Part shown: piece after piece, positions 23,886-32,746 of the stretch | How positions within the stretch are numbered: position 1 is the stretch's first letter | How the letters are laid out: each line of letters starts with the position of its first letter | DNA from: Pseudomonadota bacterium | GTDB taxonomy: Bacteria; Pseudomonadota; Alphaproteobacteria; Rhizobiales; Devosiaceae | NCBI GenBank assembly: GCA_023393475.1 | Contig: JAEWLC010000079.1 | Location: 1 to 55,365 of the forward strand | Reading direction: 5' to 3' | Length of the DNA stretch: 55,365 nucleotides | Translations under genes and position numbers: made by a program | Notes under the pieces: generated by a model | What the model was told of the DNA's origin: nothing | What the model saw: only the letters and a program-made list of their open reading frames with translations | Database searches by the model: none

Positions 23886-25214
23886 CTATGGCGCGAGGGT
23901 GTTCTTGTAGACCGTGCCGCCCTTCATGATGACGACGAAGTTGGTGGGATCGGCGACCAGATCGAGGTCCTCGAGCGGATTGCCTTCGACGAGCAGCAGA
24001 TCGGCATAGGCGCCAGGCTCCACGACGCCGAGCTTGCCCGGATAGGGGTTGCGCGGGCCAGAGAGCGCCAGCATTTCGGCATTGGTGCTCGTCGCCATCA
24101 CAAGGGCCTCGGCTGGGGTGTACCAGCGGATCAGCGAGGCAAGGATGGCGCCCTGCTGCTGGGCCAGTGCCTGCGAGAACAGCACATCGGTGCCCCAGGC
24201 CGTCTTGATGTCATACTTTTTCGCCAGCTCGTAGGTGCGACCGATGCCGGGGAACACCGCATCCGCGCCCTCGCGCTGGACCGAGCCTACCGGAAAGCCC
24301 AGGCGCAACCCTTCGGGTAGCGGCTGCAGGCTCAGCCAGGTGCCGGTTTCGGCAATCAGCTGGGCGGTTTCCTCGTGCATGAGGAAGCCATGCTCGATGA
24401 CCTTCACGCCGGCCTCGATGGAGGTCTGGACCGCCTTGTCGGTGAAGGCGTGGGCGGTGACGTAAGTGCCCCAGTTCTCGGCCGCTTCGACCGCTGCCCG
24501 CAGCTCCTCGAGCGTAAAGGTGGATACGTCCACCGGGCTGAACGGCGAGGACACGCCGCCACCGGCAGTCAGCTTGACCTGCGAGGCACCCTGCATCAGC
24601 TGTTCGCGCACGCGTACCCGTACTTCGTCGGGACTGTCGGCGATGGAGAAGCCGCCGATAGCCTCGCCGCGCGACGGAGGACCGCCGAGCACGCGGGGCA
24701 GCTCGTAGAGCTGGCGGAAATCGCCATGGCCGCTGGTCACCGAGATCATTGCCCCTGATGGAAAGATGCGAGGGCCGGGGACGAGGCCTTCGTCGATGGC
24801 GCGCTTCAACCCGAATGAGGGTCCGCCGACATCGCGCACGGTCGTGAAGCCGCGCAGGAGCGTATCCTTGGCCTCGTCGGCAGCCGCGATCGTGTTGTAG
24901 CCGACGTCACCGGTGATGCTCTCGGCCGGCGTGTTGCGGATCAGCATGGTGTGCCAGTGGGCATCGATCAGGCCCGGCATCAGTACTCGGCCGCCGCCGT
25001 CGATCACCTCCGCGTCGGCCGCCTCGATCGGATCGGTGGAGATGGTCTCGATCTTGTCGCCAACGACGAGCACGTTGCTCGCAGCCGAGAGCTCCGCCCC
25101 TTGCCCGTCAAATATTCGTACGTTTTCGTACAGAGTCTTGGTCGACTCCTGAGCTAATGCCGATGACTGCACCAGCAGCGTCAAAGTGATTGCAGAAAGA
25201 ACCCGTAAGATCAT
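23886..25214 (-). CDS. Secreted amidohydrolase family protein
   Basis: This 442-aa protein has a signal peptide (cleavage after ALA, about residue 21) and so acts in the periplasm or outside. The metal-binding HWH (H86, H88) in GLIDAHWH, a Lys in QVKLTAGGG, His in VTAHAF and IEHG, and Asp in AWGTD mark the imidazolonepropionase-like/prolidase-type amidohydrolases. Substrates of secreted members include Xaa-Pro dipeptides and other amides; which applies here is unknown. GGAGGA precedes ATG. The upstream gap of 80 bp contains an ATCAC/GTGAT inverted repeat at 25242-25259. Confidence 0.85.
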   Translation of the reverse strand: MILRVLSAITLTLLVQSSALAQESTKTLYENVRIFDGQGAELSAASNVLVVGDKIETISTDPIEAADAEVIDGGGRVLMPGLIDAHWHTMLIRNTPAESITGDVGYNTIAAADEAKDTLLRGFTTVRDVGGPSFGLKRAIDEGLVPGPRIFPSGAMISVTSGHGDFRQLYELPRVLGGPPSRGEAIGGFSIADSPDEVRVRVREQLMQGASQVKLTAGGGVSSPFSPVDVSTFTLEELRAAVEAAENWGTYVTAHAFTDKAVQTSIEAGVKVIEHGFLMHEETAQLIAETGTWLSLQPLPEGLRLGFPVGSVQREGADAVFPGIGRTYELAKKYDIKTAWGTDVLFSQALAQQQGAILASLIRWYTPAEALVMATSTNAEMLALSGPRNPYPGKLGVVEPGAYADLLLVEGNPLEDLDLVADPTNFVVIMKGGTVYKNTLAP

Positions 25215-25294
25215 GACAATCCTCCATCAACAATAGAGGGTATCACGCCGGACGGTGATCAGATAGTACTGGCGGCTCGCCGCATTACCGACGA

Positions 25295-26326
25295 TCAGGG
25301 GGTCGGGGCGTCCTGCCGCAACAGCCCTTCATGCTTCAGTTCGGCCCAGAGCTGCGACGGAATCTCCGTCCGCATGCTCTCGACGTTGCGGCGCGGATGA
25401 TCCGGATGGAACGCGCCGGGGATCACCGAGGCGACGATCGGATGGTGCAGGGTGAATTGCAGCGCCGCGGCGGCCAGCGAAACGCCATGGCGTTCGCACA
25501 CGGCCTGCATGCGGCCGACGCGGGCGAGCTGTTCCTCGTTGGCGATGGCATAGTTGTAGCGTGCGCCCGGCGCCGGGCCGGTGGCGAGAATCCCCGAGGC
25601 GAACACGCCGCCGATGACCACGCCGATGCCGCGTTCCTCGCAGAGCGGGAATTCCGCATCCAGCACCGGCTGCTCGGCGAGCGTGTAGGGTAGCGCAACG
25701 AGGAAGAAGTCGAGGTCGAAGCGCTCGAGGAAGCGCGGGATCGTGCCCATACGGTTGACGCCGGCGCCGATCGCCTTGATGAGGCCCGCTGACTTCAGCT
25801 CCGTGAGTGCGCGCATGCCGCCGCCCCGATCGAGCTCATCGAGATGATGCGCCACCAGTTCTTCGCTGCCGAGATTGGCGAGGTCGAGATCGTGGATCAC
25901 GAGCAGGTCGACGCGGTTGAGCCTCAGCCGCTGCAGGCTGTCCTCATAACTGCGCATGATGCCGGCGTGGGTGTAGTCGTGCTGGTGCTGGAATTTCAGC
26001 CCGTTGGGCCAGCTCCGCTCCGAGGCCTCGAAGGCGGCGACATCGTCCGGCGCGAACAGCACGCGTCCTACCTTGGTCGAGACGATGGCCTCGCCGGGCG
26101 GGCGGAGGTAGAGCCCCTGCCCCATGCGATGCTCGCTGAGCCCCCGTCCATACCAGGGCGAGGTGTCGTAGAAGCGGATGCCCGCCTCCCAGGCCGCATC
26201 CATGGTGAAGTCGGCCTGGCTGTCTGGGATGACGTTGAAGATATTGCCGAACGCCGCGCCACCGAGTCCGAGCCGTGGCAGCTCGAGCCCGGTCCGTCCG
26301 AGCCGGCGCAGCGCGAACGGGTCCAT
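25295..26326 (-). CDS. Aldo/keto reductase, sugar dehydrogenase type
   Basis: This 343-aa TIM-barrel oxidoreductase has the AKR tetrad D54, Y59, K85 and H145 (FYDTSPWYG, STKVG, VIHD). The pattern fits the D-threo-aldose/L-fucose/L-galactose 1-dehydrogenase group, which oxidises an aldose to its lactone with NAD(P)+ in the cytosol. ATG 26326 follows the stop of the DHDPS-family gene after one base, with GGAG upstream, so they are coupled. It is the last gene of the nine-gene sugar operon. It would supply the aldonate, via a lactone, for the dehydratase at 28373. No lactonase gene is seen. Confidence 0.85.
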   Translation of the reverse strand: MDPFALRRLGRTGLELPRLGLGGAAFGNIFNVIPDSQADFTMDAAWEAGIRFYDTSPWYGRGLSEHRMGQGLYLRPPGEAIVSTKVGRVLFAPDDVAAFEASERSWPNGLKFQHQHDYTHAGIMRSYEDSLQRLRLNRVDLLVIHDLDLANLGSEELVAHHLDELDRGGGMRALTELKSAGLIKAIGAGVNRMGTIPRFLERFDLDFFLVALPYTLAEQPVLDAEFPLCEERGIGVVIGGVFASGILATGPAPGARYNYAIANEEQLARVGRMQAVCERHGVSLAAAALQFTLHHPIVASVIPGAFHPDHPRRNVESMRTEIPSQLWAELKHEGLLRQDAPTP

Positions 26327-26327
26327 C

Positions 26328-27236
26328 TCAGGCTCCAAAGGCCACGGGCGTTGGCACGATCGTCGCGAGCAGCTCGTCGATCTCGCGCTGGGTGATCGGG
26401 TCGACCGCGGTCGTGGGCGAGCGCACCAGCGCGTTGCGAATGATGCCGCGGCGGACGAGCAGCTGCTTGTGGATGGCATAGAAGATGTCGCCGCCCTGGT
26501 TGCCCAGCCGGTTCACCGCCATGATGGTCGCATCGAACCGCTCGCGCGCCGCTTTCTCGTCGCCGCGCTGGAACGCATCCCACACGGCGACGAAGTCCTC
26601 CGGCTGGCTGCAGAAGGGCATGGTGCCATCGGCGCCGCGCCGCATCTCCTCGATGAAATAGCTGCCGCCGGCGCCACCGAAAATGGTCAACCGGTCGCCG
26701 GCCGCCTGTGACATCGCGTGGACCTTGGAGGTCACCGGCAGGGTCTCGACCTTGATGTAGGTGACGTTCTTGCAGGCATCGGCGATGCGCAGCGCGAGGG
26801 CCGGCGAGATCGGGCCCTGCGGCACGTCCTGGAGGATGATCGGAATGCCGACCGCGGCATCGATCGCCTTGTAGTAGTCAAAAATCTCGTCCGAGCTCAC
26901 CGGCATGAACGAGGGCGGGATCACCATCAGCGCGTCGGCGCCCGCGGCTTCGGCGGCCTTCGAATAGAACACTGCGAGGTCGGTGCCAGCGGCGCCCGAG
27001 TTGATGATGACAGGCACCCGACCGTTCACAGCCTTCACCGTCGCGGCGGTGATCTGGGCGCGCTCGGCCTCGTTGAACTTGAACACCTCGCTGCCGAGCG
27101 CCACGCCGAGGCCATGGACCCCTGCAGCAATGTTGAACTCGATCAGGCGCGCGAGGCTTTCCTCGTCGATGCTGCCGTCAGCATGGAACGGGGTCACGAG
27201 AATGGGCACTACGCCCCTGATGGCGGCCGAAGTCAT
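26328..27236 (-). CDS. DHDPS/N-acetylneuraminate lyase family aldolase or dehydratase (second copy)
   Basis: This 302-aa protein has Schiff-base K162 (YIKVET). As in the copy at 14616, Gln (Q136 in ILQDVPQG) replaces the active-site Tyr and the carboxylate motif is LGSE instead of GTTGE. It probably acts on a 2-keto-3-deoxy sugar acid made by the enolase-superfamily dehydratase upstream. Genes on both sides have short gaps (13 bp and 1 bp). A weak GAGAG lies before ATG 27236. Confidence 0.85.
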   Translation of the reverse strand: MTSAAIRGVVPILVTPFHADGSIDEESLARLIEFNIAAGVHGLGVALGSEVFKFNEAERAQITAATVKAVNGRVPVIINSGAAGTDLAVFYSKAAEAAGADALMVIPPSFMPVSSDEIFDYYKAIDAAVGIPIILQDVPQGPISPALALRIADACKNVTYIKVETLPVTSKVHAMSQAAGDRLTIFGGAGGSYFIEEMRRGADGTMPFCSQPEDFVAVWDAFQRGDEKAARERFDATIMAVNRLGNQGGDIFYAIHKQLLVRRGIIRNALVRSPTTAVDPITQREIDELLATIVPTPVAFGA

Positions 27237-27249
27237 GGGCGATAGCTCT

Positions 27250-27561
27250 CTAGCGATTTTCGAAGTTGAACATCTCCTCGACCGGCCATTGCACCGGCGA
27301 GAAGTCGGGGTTGGTTTCCATGTAGGGCGCCATCATCTCCCACCAGCGCCAGGTCAGGTCGCTGATCGGGGTCGCCGGATCGGGTTCGCCGTCGCGCTCC
27401 ATGTAGGCGAAGAGGTCGAGCCCGTTGCGGTAGATCGAGAAGGTGCGCACGCCGTCGCGCTTCATGGCCTCAAGCATCTCGGGCCAGATCTCGTCGTGCT
27501 TGAGCTTGTAGATCGCCTCGTTGCCGGGCTTCAGCTTCATCATCCAGGCGATGCGGACCAT
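27250..27561 (-). CDS. L-rhamnose mutarotase family protein
   Basis: This 103-aa protein matches the RhaM family in length and in the motif Y18..KHDEIWPEM (H22), plus the C-terminal WPVEEMFNFE, close to the LPEVFHL-type end. RhaM interconverts alpha and beta anomers of deoxy sugars. ATG 27561 has AAGGAA 7 bases upstream; the longer in-frame reading overlaps the IclR gene and is rejected. In this operon it would supply the anomer that the aldose dehydrogenase uses. L-rhamnose or L-fucose are candidate substrates. Confidence 0.88.
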   Translation of the reverse strand: MVRIAWMMKLKPGNEAIYKLKHDEIWPEMLEAMKRDGVRTFSIYRNGLDLFAYMERDGEPDPATPISDLTWRWWEMMAPYMETNPDFSPVQWPVEEMFNFENR

Positions 27562-27571
27562 AGTTATTCCT

Positions 27572-28360
27572 TCAACCAGCAAGTCGTTCGGCGGCGGTGG
27601 CGGCCTGCGGTGGCCAGACGCCGGCATAGCCGAGGCGGCGGCTGACATGCTCGCAGGCATCCCACAGCATCGAGACGACCGGCATGACGTTATCGCCGCC
27701 GGGCTTTTTCACCGACGGGCCGGTGACGCTCATGGCGCCGACCGAGTGGCCGGTGCGATCGAGCAGGGGGACGGCGACGCAATAGACGCCCATCACCACT
27801 TCCTGGTCGTCGATCGAATAGAAGCGGGCGCGGATGCGCTCGATCTCCTCGCGGAGCTGTTCCGCATCGACGATCGTGTGGCTGGTGAGGGCCGGAAGCG
27901 GTTGGGTATAGATCTCCTCGCGTCGCGCCTCGCTCATGTAGGACAGCATCGCCTTGCCGGCGCCGCCGCAATTGAGCGGCCCGCGCGAACCGATGCGCAG
28001 GTCGAGCTGCATGCCCTCGTTGCCGCGCACCTTGTCGATGCAGACGCCGTTCATGCCGCTGAGGGCATTGATGTTCACGGTTTCCCGCGTCGCCTCGGCG
28101 ATCCGTTCGGCGAAGGGCCGGCAGAGCCGCGGCAGGTCGATGCGTTCGAGCTGCAAGCCGGTGATCTCGAGCAAGCGGAAGCTCAACTCCCACTCGCCCG
28201 TGGGCGTGCGATCGGCAACCCCTGCCTCGGCGAGATCGAGCAGCATCCGGTGCACGGAGCCCAGCGGCAGCTTCAGCTGCTGGGCGACGGCGCGCACGCC
28301 AAGCGGCCCCTTGCGCGCAAGGAGGTCCATGGCCTGGACTGACCGGATGATGCTCGACAT
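27572..28360 (-). CDS. IclR family transcriptional regulator
   Basis: This 262-aa regulator has an N-terminal winged helix (VRAVAQQLKLPLGSVHRMLLDL, about 22-43) and a C-terminal effector domain with the usual GPLNCGGAGKAMLS and DQEVVMGVYCVAVPL segments. It lies inside the sugar operon, 12 bp after the dehydratase and 10 bp before the mutarotase, so it is likely co-transcribed and autoregulated. GAGGA precedes ATG. Confidence 0.92.
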   Translation of the reverse strand: MSSIIRSVQAMDLLARKGPLGVRAVAQQLKLPLGSVHRMLLDLAEAGVADRTPTGEWELSFRLLEITGLQLERIDLPRLCRPFAERIAEATRETVNINALSGMNGVCIDKVRGNEGMQLDLRIGSRGPLNCGGAGKAMLSYMSEARREEIYTQPLPALTSHTIVDAEQLREEIERIRARFYSIDDQEVVMGVYCVAVPLLDRTGHSVGAMSVTGPSVKKPGGDNVMPVVSMLWDACEHVSRRLGYAGVWPPQAATAAERLAG

Positions 28361-28372
28361 GAGTCCTCGTCG

Positions 28373-29566
28373 TTACCAGTGGGTCTTCTTGGTCGTGGCG
28401 TTGGGCTCGATGAGGTTGTCATCGATGTAGTCCCACTCGATTTCGTAGCCCATGCCCGGCCCCTTGGGCAGGTGGACGAAGCCCTCGCTATCGATCTTGT
28501 CGACAGTATTCCTCAGGTACGGGTGCGGCTTGTCGTAGTCGACGCCCGGGGCGAGGAGGCCCTTCTCGTAGTACTCCGAGGTATCCTCCGAGGTGGCGCC
28601 GATGACCTGCAGGTTACCCCAGCCGGCCATGTGCATCTCGCAGCGCAGGCCATAGGCCTCAGCGACGATGGCGGTCTTGCGGGCGCCTGTGACGCCGCCG
28701 CGGACCACGTCGATGCGGCTCATGTCGCCCGCGCCACGCAGAATCCACTCGGCACGGGAGAACACGCCGCCGGCGATGATCTCTGGCGAGAGGATCGGGA
28801 TCGACAGCTCGCGCGACAGACGCACGTAACTCTCGGTCCGGTATTCCGGCATCGGGTGCTCGTACCAGTAGAAGTTGAGCTTTTCGAGTTCGCGGCCGAC
28901 CTGGATCGCCTCTTCCATGGTCATGTACGTGCCCCAGGGGTCGAACATCAGCACGTAGTCGGGGCCGACAGCCTCGCGCACGAGATGGCAGGTCTCGATG
29001 TCGGCCTTGATGTTGGATGGGCGGCCCGGAGTCGGGGTGCCGGTCTCGGGGTTCCAGAAATAGTGCGGATGGATCTTGTAGGCGATGTAGCCCTCTTCCT
29101 TGCAGGCGAGAGCATGCTCGGCATAGACGTGCGGCTTGCCGATATTGGGATAGGTCGAGGCGTAGGCCTTTACCTTCTCGCGCCCGGCGCCGCCCATGAG
29201 CTTGTAGACAGGCAGATTGGCGTAGCGGCCGGCGAGGTCCCACAGCGCATTATCGATGACCGAGGCAACGTTTTCCTGGATGTTGGCAACCCACATCCAC
29301 TTCCAGATCATCTCGCGGTCCATCGGGTCCTGTCCGACGAGCAGGTCCTTGATGCGCCAGAGGATCTGCTGCTGGTCGACGACGTTCAGCCCCTCGTTGT
29401 CGCCGTGCGAGCCGCCACCGAAATAGTGGCCGACCACGCCTTCATCGGTGTGAATGGTCAGCACCGTCTGCATCAGCTGGGTGTCGGGCAGCGGCAGCGC
29501 GTGGCCAACATCCCACCGGTCGGCGGTGGTCTTGAATGTCTTGATGGTGATGTCCGAGATCTTCAC
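28373..29566 (-). CDS. Mandelate racemase/muconate lactonizing enzyme family dehydratase, type C
   Basis: This 397-aa enolase-superfamily enzyme starts at GTG 29566 with AGGGA upstream. Active-site candidates are K164 and H166 (YKIHPH), metal ligands D209 (MFDPWG), E236 (WYEHP) and E262 (SPEII), and the D286/H312 dyad (DVVRGG, EMHMAG). KxH on the second strand distinguishes it from the other six paralogues here. In its operon it should dehydrate the aldonate formed by the aldose dehydrogenase into a 2-keto-3-deoxy acid. A deoxy- or pentonic acid substrate is plausible from the mutarotase neighbour. Confidence 0.88.
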   Translation of the reverse strand: MKISDITIKTFKTTADRWDVGHALPLPDTQLMQTVLTIHTDEGVVGHYFGGGSHGDNEGLNVVDQQQILWRIKDLLVGQDPMDREMIWKWMWVANIQENVASVIDNALWDLAGRYANLPVYKLMGGAGREKVKAYASTYPNIGKPHVYAEHALACKEEGYIAYKIHPHYFWNPETGTPTPGRPSNIKADIETCHLVREAVGPDYVLMFDPWGTYMTMEEAIQVGRELEKLNFYWYEHPMPEYRTESYVRLSRELSIPILSPEIIAGGVFSRAEWILRGAGDMSRIDVVRGGVTGARKTAIVAEAYGLRCEMHMAGWGNLQVIGATSEDTSEYYEKGLLAPGVDYDKPHPYLRNTVDKIDSEGFVHLPKGPGMGYEIEWDYIDDNLIEPNATTKKTHW

Positions 29567-29596
29567 GGCACTGGGTCCCTGGTCAGATGGATTGGG

Positions 29597-30592
29597 TTAT
29601 TCGTAGGCGTCGCCGCCGCGGATGCGGTCGAGCAGGACGGCGGCGAGCAGCAGCAGGCCGACGATGATATTCACGAAGTACGGGCTGATCGCCTTGAGAT
29701 CGAGGATGTTGGAGACGCCGGCGACCGCCAGCAGGCCCAGCGCGCCGCCGATCGGATTGCCGACGCCGCCGCGAAGGATCGAATAGCCGCCGATCATCAA
29801 CGCGGCATAGACCTGGAACTCGAGGCCGAAGCCGGTGGCGCGGGCAGCGGAGCCGAGTTGGGCCGCGTAGACGATGCCGCCGAGCCCGGCGCCGAATGAC
29901 GAGAGCAGCAGCGCCGCGGTGCGCACGCCCTTCACCGAAATGCCGGCCCGAGCCGCGGCGCGATCATCGCCGCCGACGGCCTGTACATGTCGGCCGACGC
30001 GCGTCTTGGTGACGACGATTGCCGCGACCAGCGTCAGCCCTATGGCGACAAGGAAGAACAGCGGCAGGCCGAACACCGTCATGCTCACGAGGTTGAACAT
30101 GTCGATGTTGAAGGCAAAGATCGCGCCCTGCGAGCCGAGCAGCACCCAGGCGATGCCGCGCAGCGCCACCAGCATGCCGAGCGTCGCGGCGATAGGTTCG
30201 GCACCGAAGCCGACGATGGCCAGTGCGTTGATGCTGCCGAAGGCAAGGCAGGCGATGAGCGTCACGACTGCGGCGCTCGCCGGGTCCCAGCCGAGCGAAA
30301 TCAGCAGCGCGAACAGTGCCGAGGAGAAGCCGACCATCGAGCCGATCGAGAGGTCGACCACGCCGGCAAGCAGCGCAAACCCGGAGAAGGCGCCGACGAT
30401 GAGCGGCACGATGACGAAGGTTCCGATGATCGAGATGTTGCCAAAGCTCAGGAACTTCGGCCCGACCCAGAACCAGCCGATGGCGATCACGGCGATGAAG
30501 GTGAGGGTGATCGAGGCGACCGAGCCGGTGAGGGCGGCGCGCCACTCTTCGCTCAGGCCCTTCCGTGCGGGTGCAGCGGTAATATCGGTCAT
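29597..30592 (-). CDS. Ribose-type sugar ABC transporter permease (second)
   Basis: This 331-aa inner-membrane protein has 8-10 hydrophobic helices and the RbsC-like motifs VVDLSIGSMVG and GGYSILRGGVGNPIGG. ATG 30592 overlaps the upstream permease stop by four bases. It forms a heterodimer with that permease. The longer reading upstream belongs to another frame of the neighbouring gene. Confidence 0.9.
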   Translation of the reverse strand: MTDITAAPARKGLSEEWRAALTGSVASITLTFIAVIAIGWFWVGPKFLSFGNISIIGTFVIVPLIVGAFSGFALLAGVVDLSIGSMVGFSSALFALLISLGWDPASAAVVTLIACLAFGSINALAIVGFGAEPIAATLGMLVALRGIAWVLLGSQGAIFAFNIDMFNLVSMTVFGLPLFFLVAIGLTLVAAIVVTKTRVGRHVQAVGGDDRAAARAGISVKGVRTAALLLSSFGAGLGGIVYAAQLGSAARATGFGLEFQVYAALMIGGYSILRGGVGNPIGGALGLLAVAGVSNILDLKAISPYFVNIIVGLLLLAAVLLDRIRGGDAYE

Positions 30593-31578
30593 GGCGTGCC
30601 CCTGCGTGCCCGCCAACCATCGATGGCGACGGCGATGACGAGAATGAAGCCCTGGAAGATCGACTGGGTGTCCGAGCTCAGGCCGAAAAAGACCAGCGAG
30701 GTCGGAATGGTCGACAGGAACCCGACCGAAAGCAGCAGCATCCAGAAATTGCCGCGCCCGCCGGCGAGCGAGATGCCGGCAAGGATGACGCCGGCAATGA
30801 TGTTGAGCTGCAGCGCGTTGGCCGAGCTCGGGTTGAACGGCCCAGACGTCGCGGCGAACAGCACGGCGGCAAAGCCGACAAAACCACCGGCGATCATGAA
30901 GGTCGCAAAGCGCGTGAGCTTCAGCGAAATGCCGCGCGCCTTGGCCGCGGCCCGGTTGCCGCCGACGGCGATCATGCGCCGGCCATAGCGGGTGCGCGGC
31001 ACGAAGTAGCCGACGAGCAGCACCAGGGCCAGCATGGGCCAGAAGATCGCCGGCAGGCCGAGCACGCTGGCGCGGCCGAACTGGTAGATCTCGCTGCCGA
31101 GCGGCACCTCGGCGAGCTGGAAGATGAGGAACAGCGCCGCAAGGCCGATGAAGTTGGTCGCCAGCGTCACGATCACCGGGTTGAGCTTGGCAAAGACGAT
31201 GATCGTGGCGTTGAAGGCGCCCCAGGCCATGCCGGCAAGGATAGCGCCGGCGATGACGATGGCGAGCGGCATGCCGGCCTCGGTGAGGCGCACGGCGACG
31301 AGGCTCGAAAGGATGAGGTTGGCCGGCTGGCTCAGGTCGATGAAGCCGCCCGACATGGCGACGATGCCCTGCCCGATGGCCAGGACGCCGACTACGGCCA
31401 TGGTGAAGGTGATGGCCAGCACCGTCTGCTGCGACAGGAAATCGGGACGGTAGAGCGCCGTGGCAGCGATCAGCAGCAGCCAGACAGCCGCGAGAAGTAG
31501 CCCGGTCCCCCATCCACCAAGGCGCACCTTGAGCGGCACGGCCGGAGCGGCACTCTCGATAGCAGGGTTGACGGACAT
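30589..31578 (-). CDS. Ribose-type sugar ABC transporter permease (first)
   Basis: This 329-aa RbsC-family permease has the typical GFIDLSQPANLI (in place of GIDLSVG), NRAAAKARGISLK loop and GRGNFWMLLLSVG segments. It lies 62 bp after the binding protein gene and overlaps the second permease. Together they form the channel of a CUT2-type importer. Confidence 0.9.
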   Translation of the reverse strand: MSVNPAIESAAPAVPLKVRLGGWGTGLLLAAVWLLLIAATALYRPDFLSQQTVLAITFTMAVVGVLAIGQGIVAMSGGFIDLSQPANLILSSLVAVRLTEAGMPLAIVIAGAILAGMAWGAFNATIIVFAKLNPVIVTLATNFIGLAALFLIFQLAEVPLGSEIYQFGRASVLGLPAIFWPMLALVLLVGYFVPRTRYGRRMIAVGGNRAAAKARGISLKLTRFATFMIAGGFVGFAAVLFAATSGPFNPSSANALQLNIIAGVILAGISLAGGRGNFWMLLLSVGFLSTIPTSLVFFGLSSDTQSIFQGFILVIAVAIDGWRARRGTP

Positions 31579-31640
31579 GGGCGGATATCCGGGATCCGGG
31601 AGAGGTGGTCCGGGCGAGCAGCGCCCGGACCAGGTTCAGA

Positions 31641-32696
31641 TCAGCCCTTGTTGGGGCAGAACAGATCGTACTCGGTGGTGCCGGCCGGGGCAGCCAGAAG
31701 CTGCGCGACGCGCTCGGCCATGTCGGGCACGGCCTTGGCCTGCTCGGCGGTCACCGGGCACGGCTGGACCTTCGAAGCCGGGTCGCCGGCGTCAGCCTTG
31801 AGCGCCGGGACGTTGCCCTCGGCGACCGGCTTGATCACGTCCTTGATGGCATACACGGCATAGCCTTCGAGGAAGTAGAACACCGAGCCGGCGAGGTGCG
31901 GGTTGACGTTGTCGCCGGTGATGAAGGCGCCGTCCTGGCCCCAGCCGATGACTTCATCGGCGCGGCCGAGCTGCTCGGCGGCGTTGATCAACGACAGCAC
32001 GCCGCCGTCATTAAGGCCGACCACGGCGATCTTCTTGGCATCGGGATGCGCGGCGAGCAGGTCGCGGGCGGCGGGCAGGCCGACAGCGGCGTCACCCTGG
32101 CTCTCGAAGCTCACCCACTTGGCTTCCGGAATGTCCGGGCAGATGTTCTTCAGGCCAGTGCGCATGCCGCCCGTGCGCCACTCGTTGACGATGCCGGCGG
32201 CAGCGCCTTCAGCCGAGACGACGAGGTCCGGGTTGCAGTCCCACTTCTCCTTGACGATGGCGCCAAGGCCCTCGCCACCGGCAATGCCGGCGCCCAGGTT
32301 GTCGATGCCGACGAAATACATGCCGGGGTCGGCGATGTCGTAGGTGACGACCGGGATATTGGCCTGCTTCAGCACGGCCGAAATCGCCGGGTTGGACGAG
32401 GGCTGGCCGTTGAACTGGATGACGGCGTCGACGCCTTCCTGAACAAAGATCTGCGCGTTCTTCAGCGCGGTCGCCGGATCGTTGTTGTTCGAGAGCTCGA
32501 CATAGTCCCAGCCCTCCTTCTCGGCGAGGGCGCGGGCGACGTCGCCCTGGGCCTTCATCCACTCGCAGCAGGTGTTGCCACCCACCGCCATGCCGAGCTT
32601 GAACTTGTCCTGGGCCTCGGCGACGCCGGCGAAGCCGAAAACGGCCGGGACCGACAGCGCCATCATGGCAAAGGCACGGGTCGTGTTACGCAACAT
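31641..32696 (-). CDS. Sugar ABC transporter substrate-binding protein, ribose-type
   Basis: This 351-aa periplasmic protein has a signal peptide cleaved after AEA (about residue 28). The periplasmic-binding fold shows NNNDPATALKNAQIFVQEGVD-type and GIDNLGAGIAGG segments. Cys residues (TCCEWM, DCNPD, NICPD, QPCP, FCPNKG) are unusually many and may form disulfides. GGGAGGAG precedes ATG 32696, which decides the start. It delivers the sugar to the permease pair downstream. Confidence 0.9.
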   Translation of the reverse strand: MLRNTTRAFAMMALSVPAVFGFAGVAEAQDKFKLGMAVGGNTCCEWMKAQGDVARALAEKEGWDYVELSNNNDPATALKNAQIFVQEGVDAVIQFNGQPSSNPAISAVLKQANIPVVTYDIADPGMYFVGIDNLGAGIAGGEGLGAIVKEKWDCNPDLVVSAEGAAAGIVNEWRTGGMRTGLKNICPDIPEAKWVSFESQGDAAVGLPAARDLLAAHPDAKKIAVVGLNDGGVLSLINAAEQLGRADEVIGWGQDGAFITGDNVNPHLAGSVFYFLEGYAVYAIKDVIKPVAEGNVPALKADAGDPASKVQPCPVTAEQAKAVPDMAERVAQLLAAPAGTTEYDLFCPNKG

Positions 32697-32746
32697 AGGT
32701 CTCCTCCCTAGGGTGTGCGAGCGTTTCAGGCAGCCGGGTGTTTGCC

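Noticed and set aside
27562..27660. Longer mutarotase start at 27660
   Set aside because: It overlaps the IclR coding sequence and adds residues absent from RhaM-family proteins.
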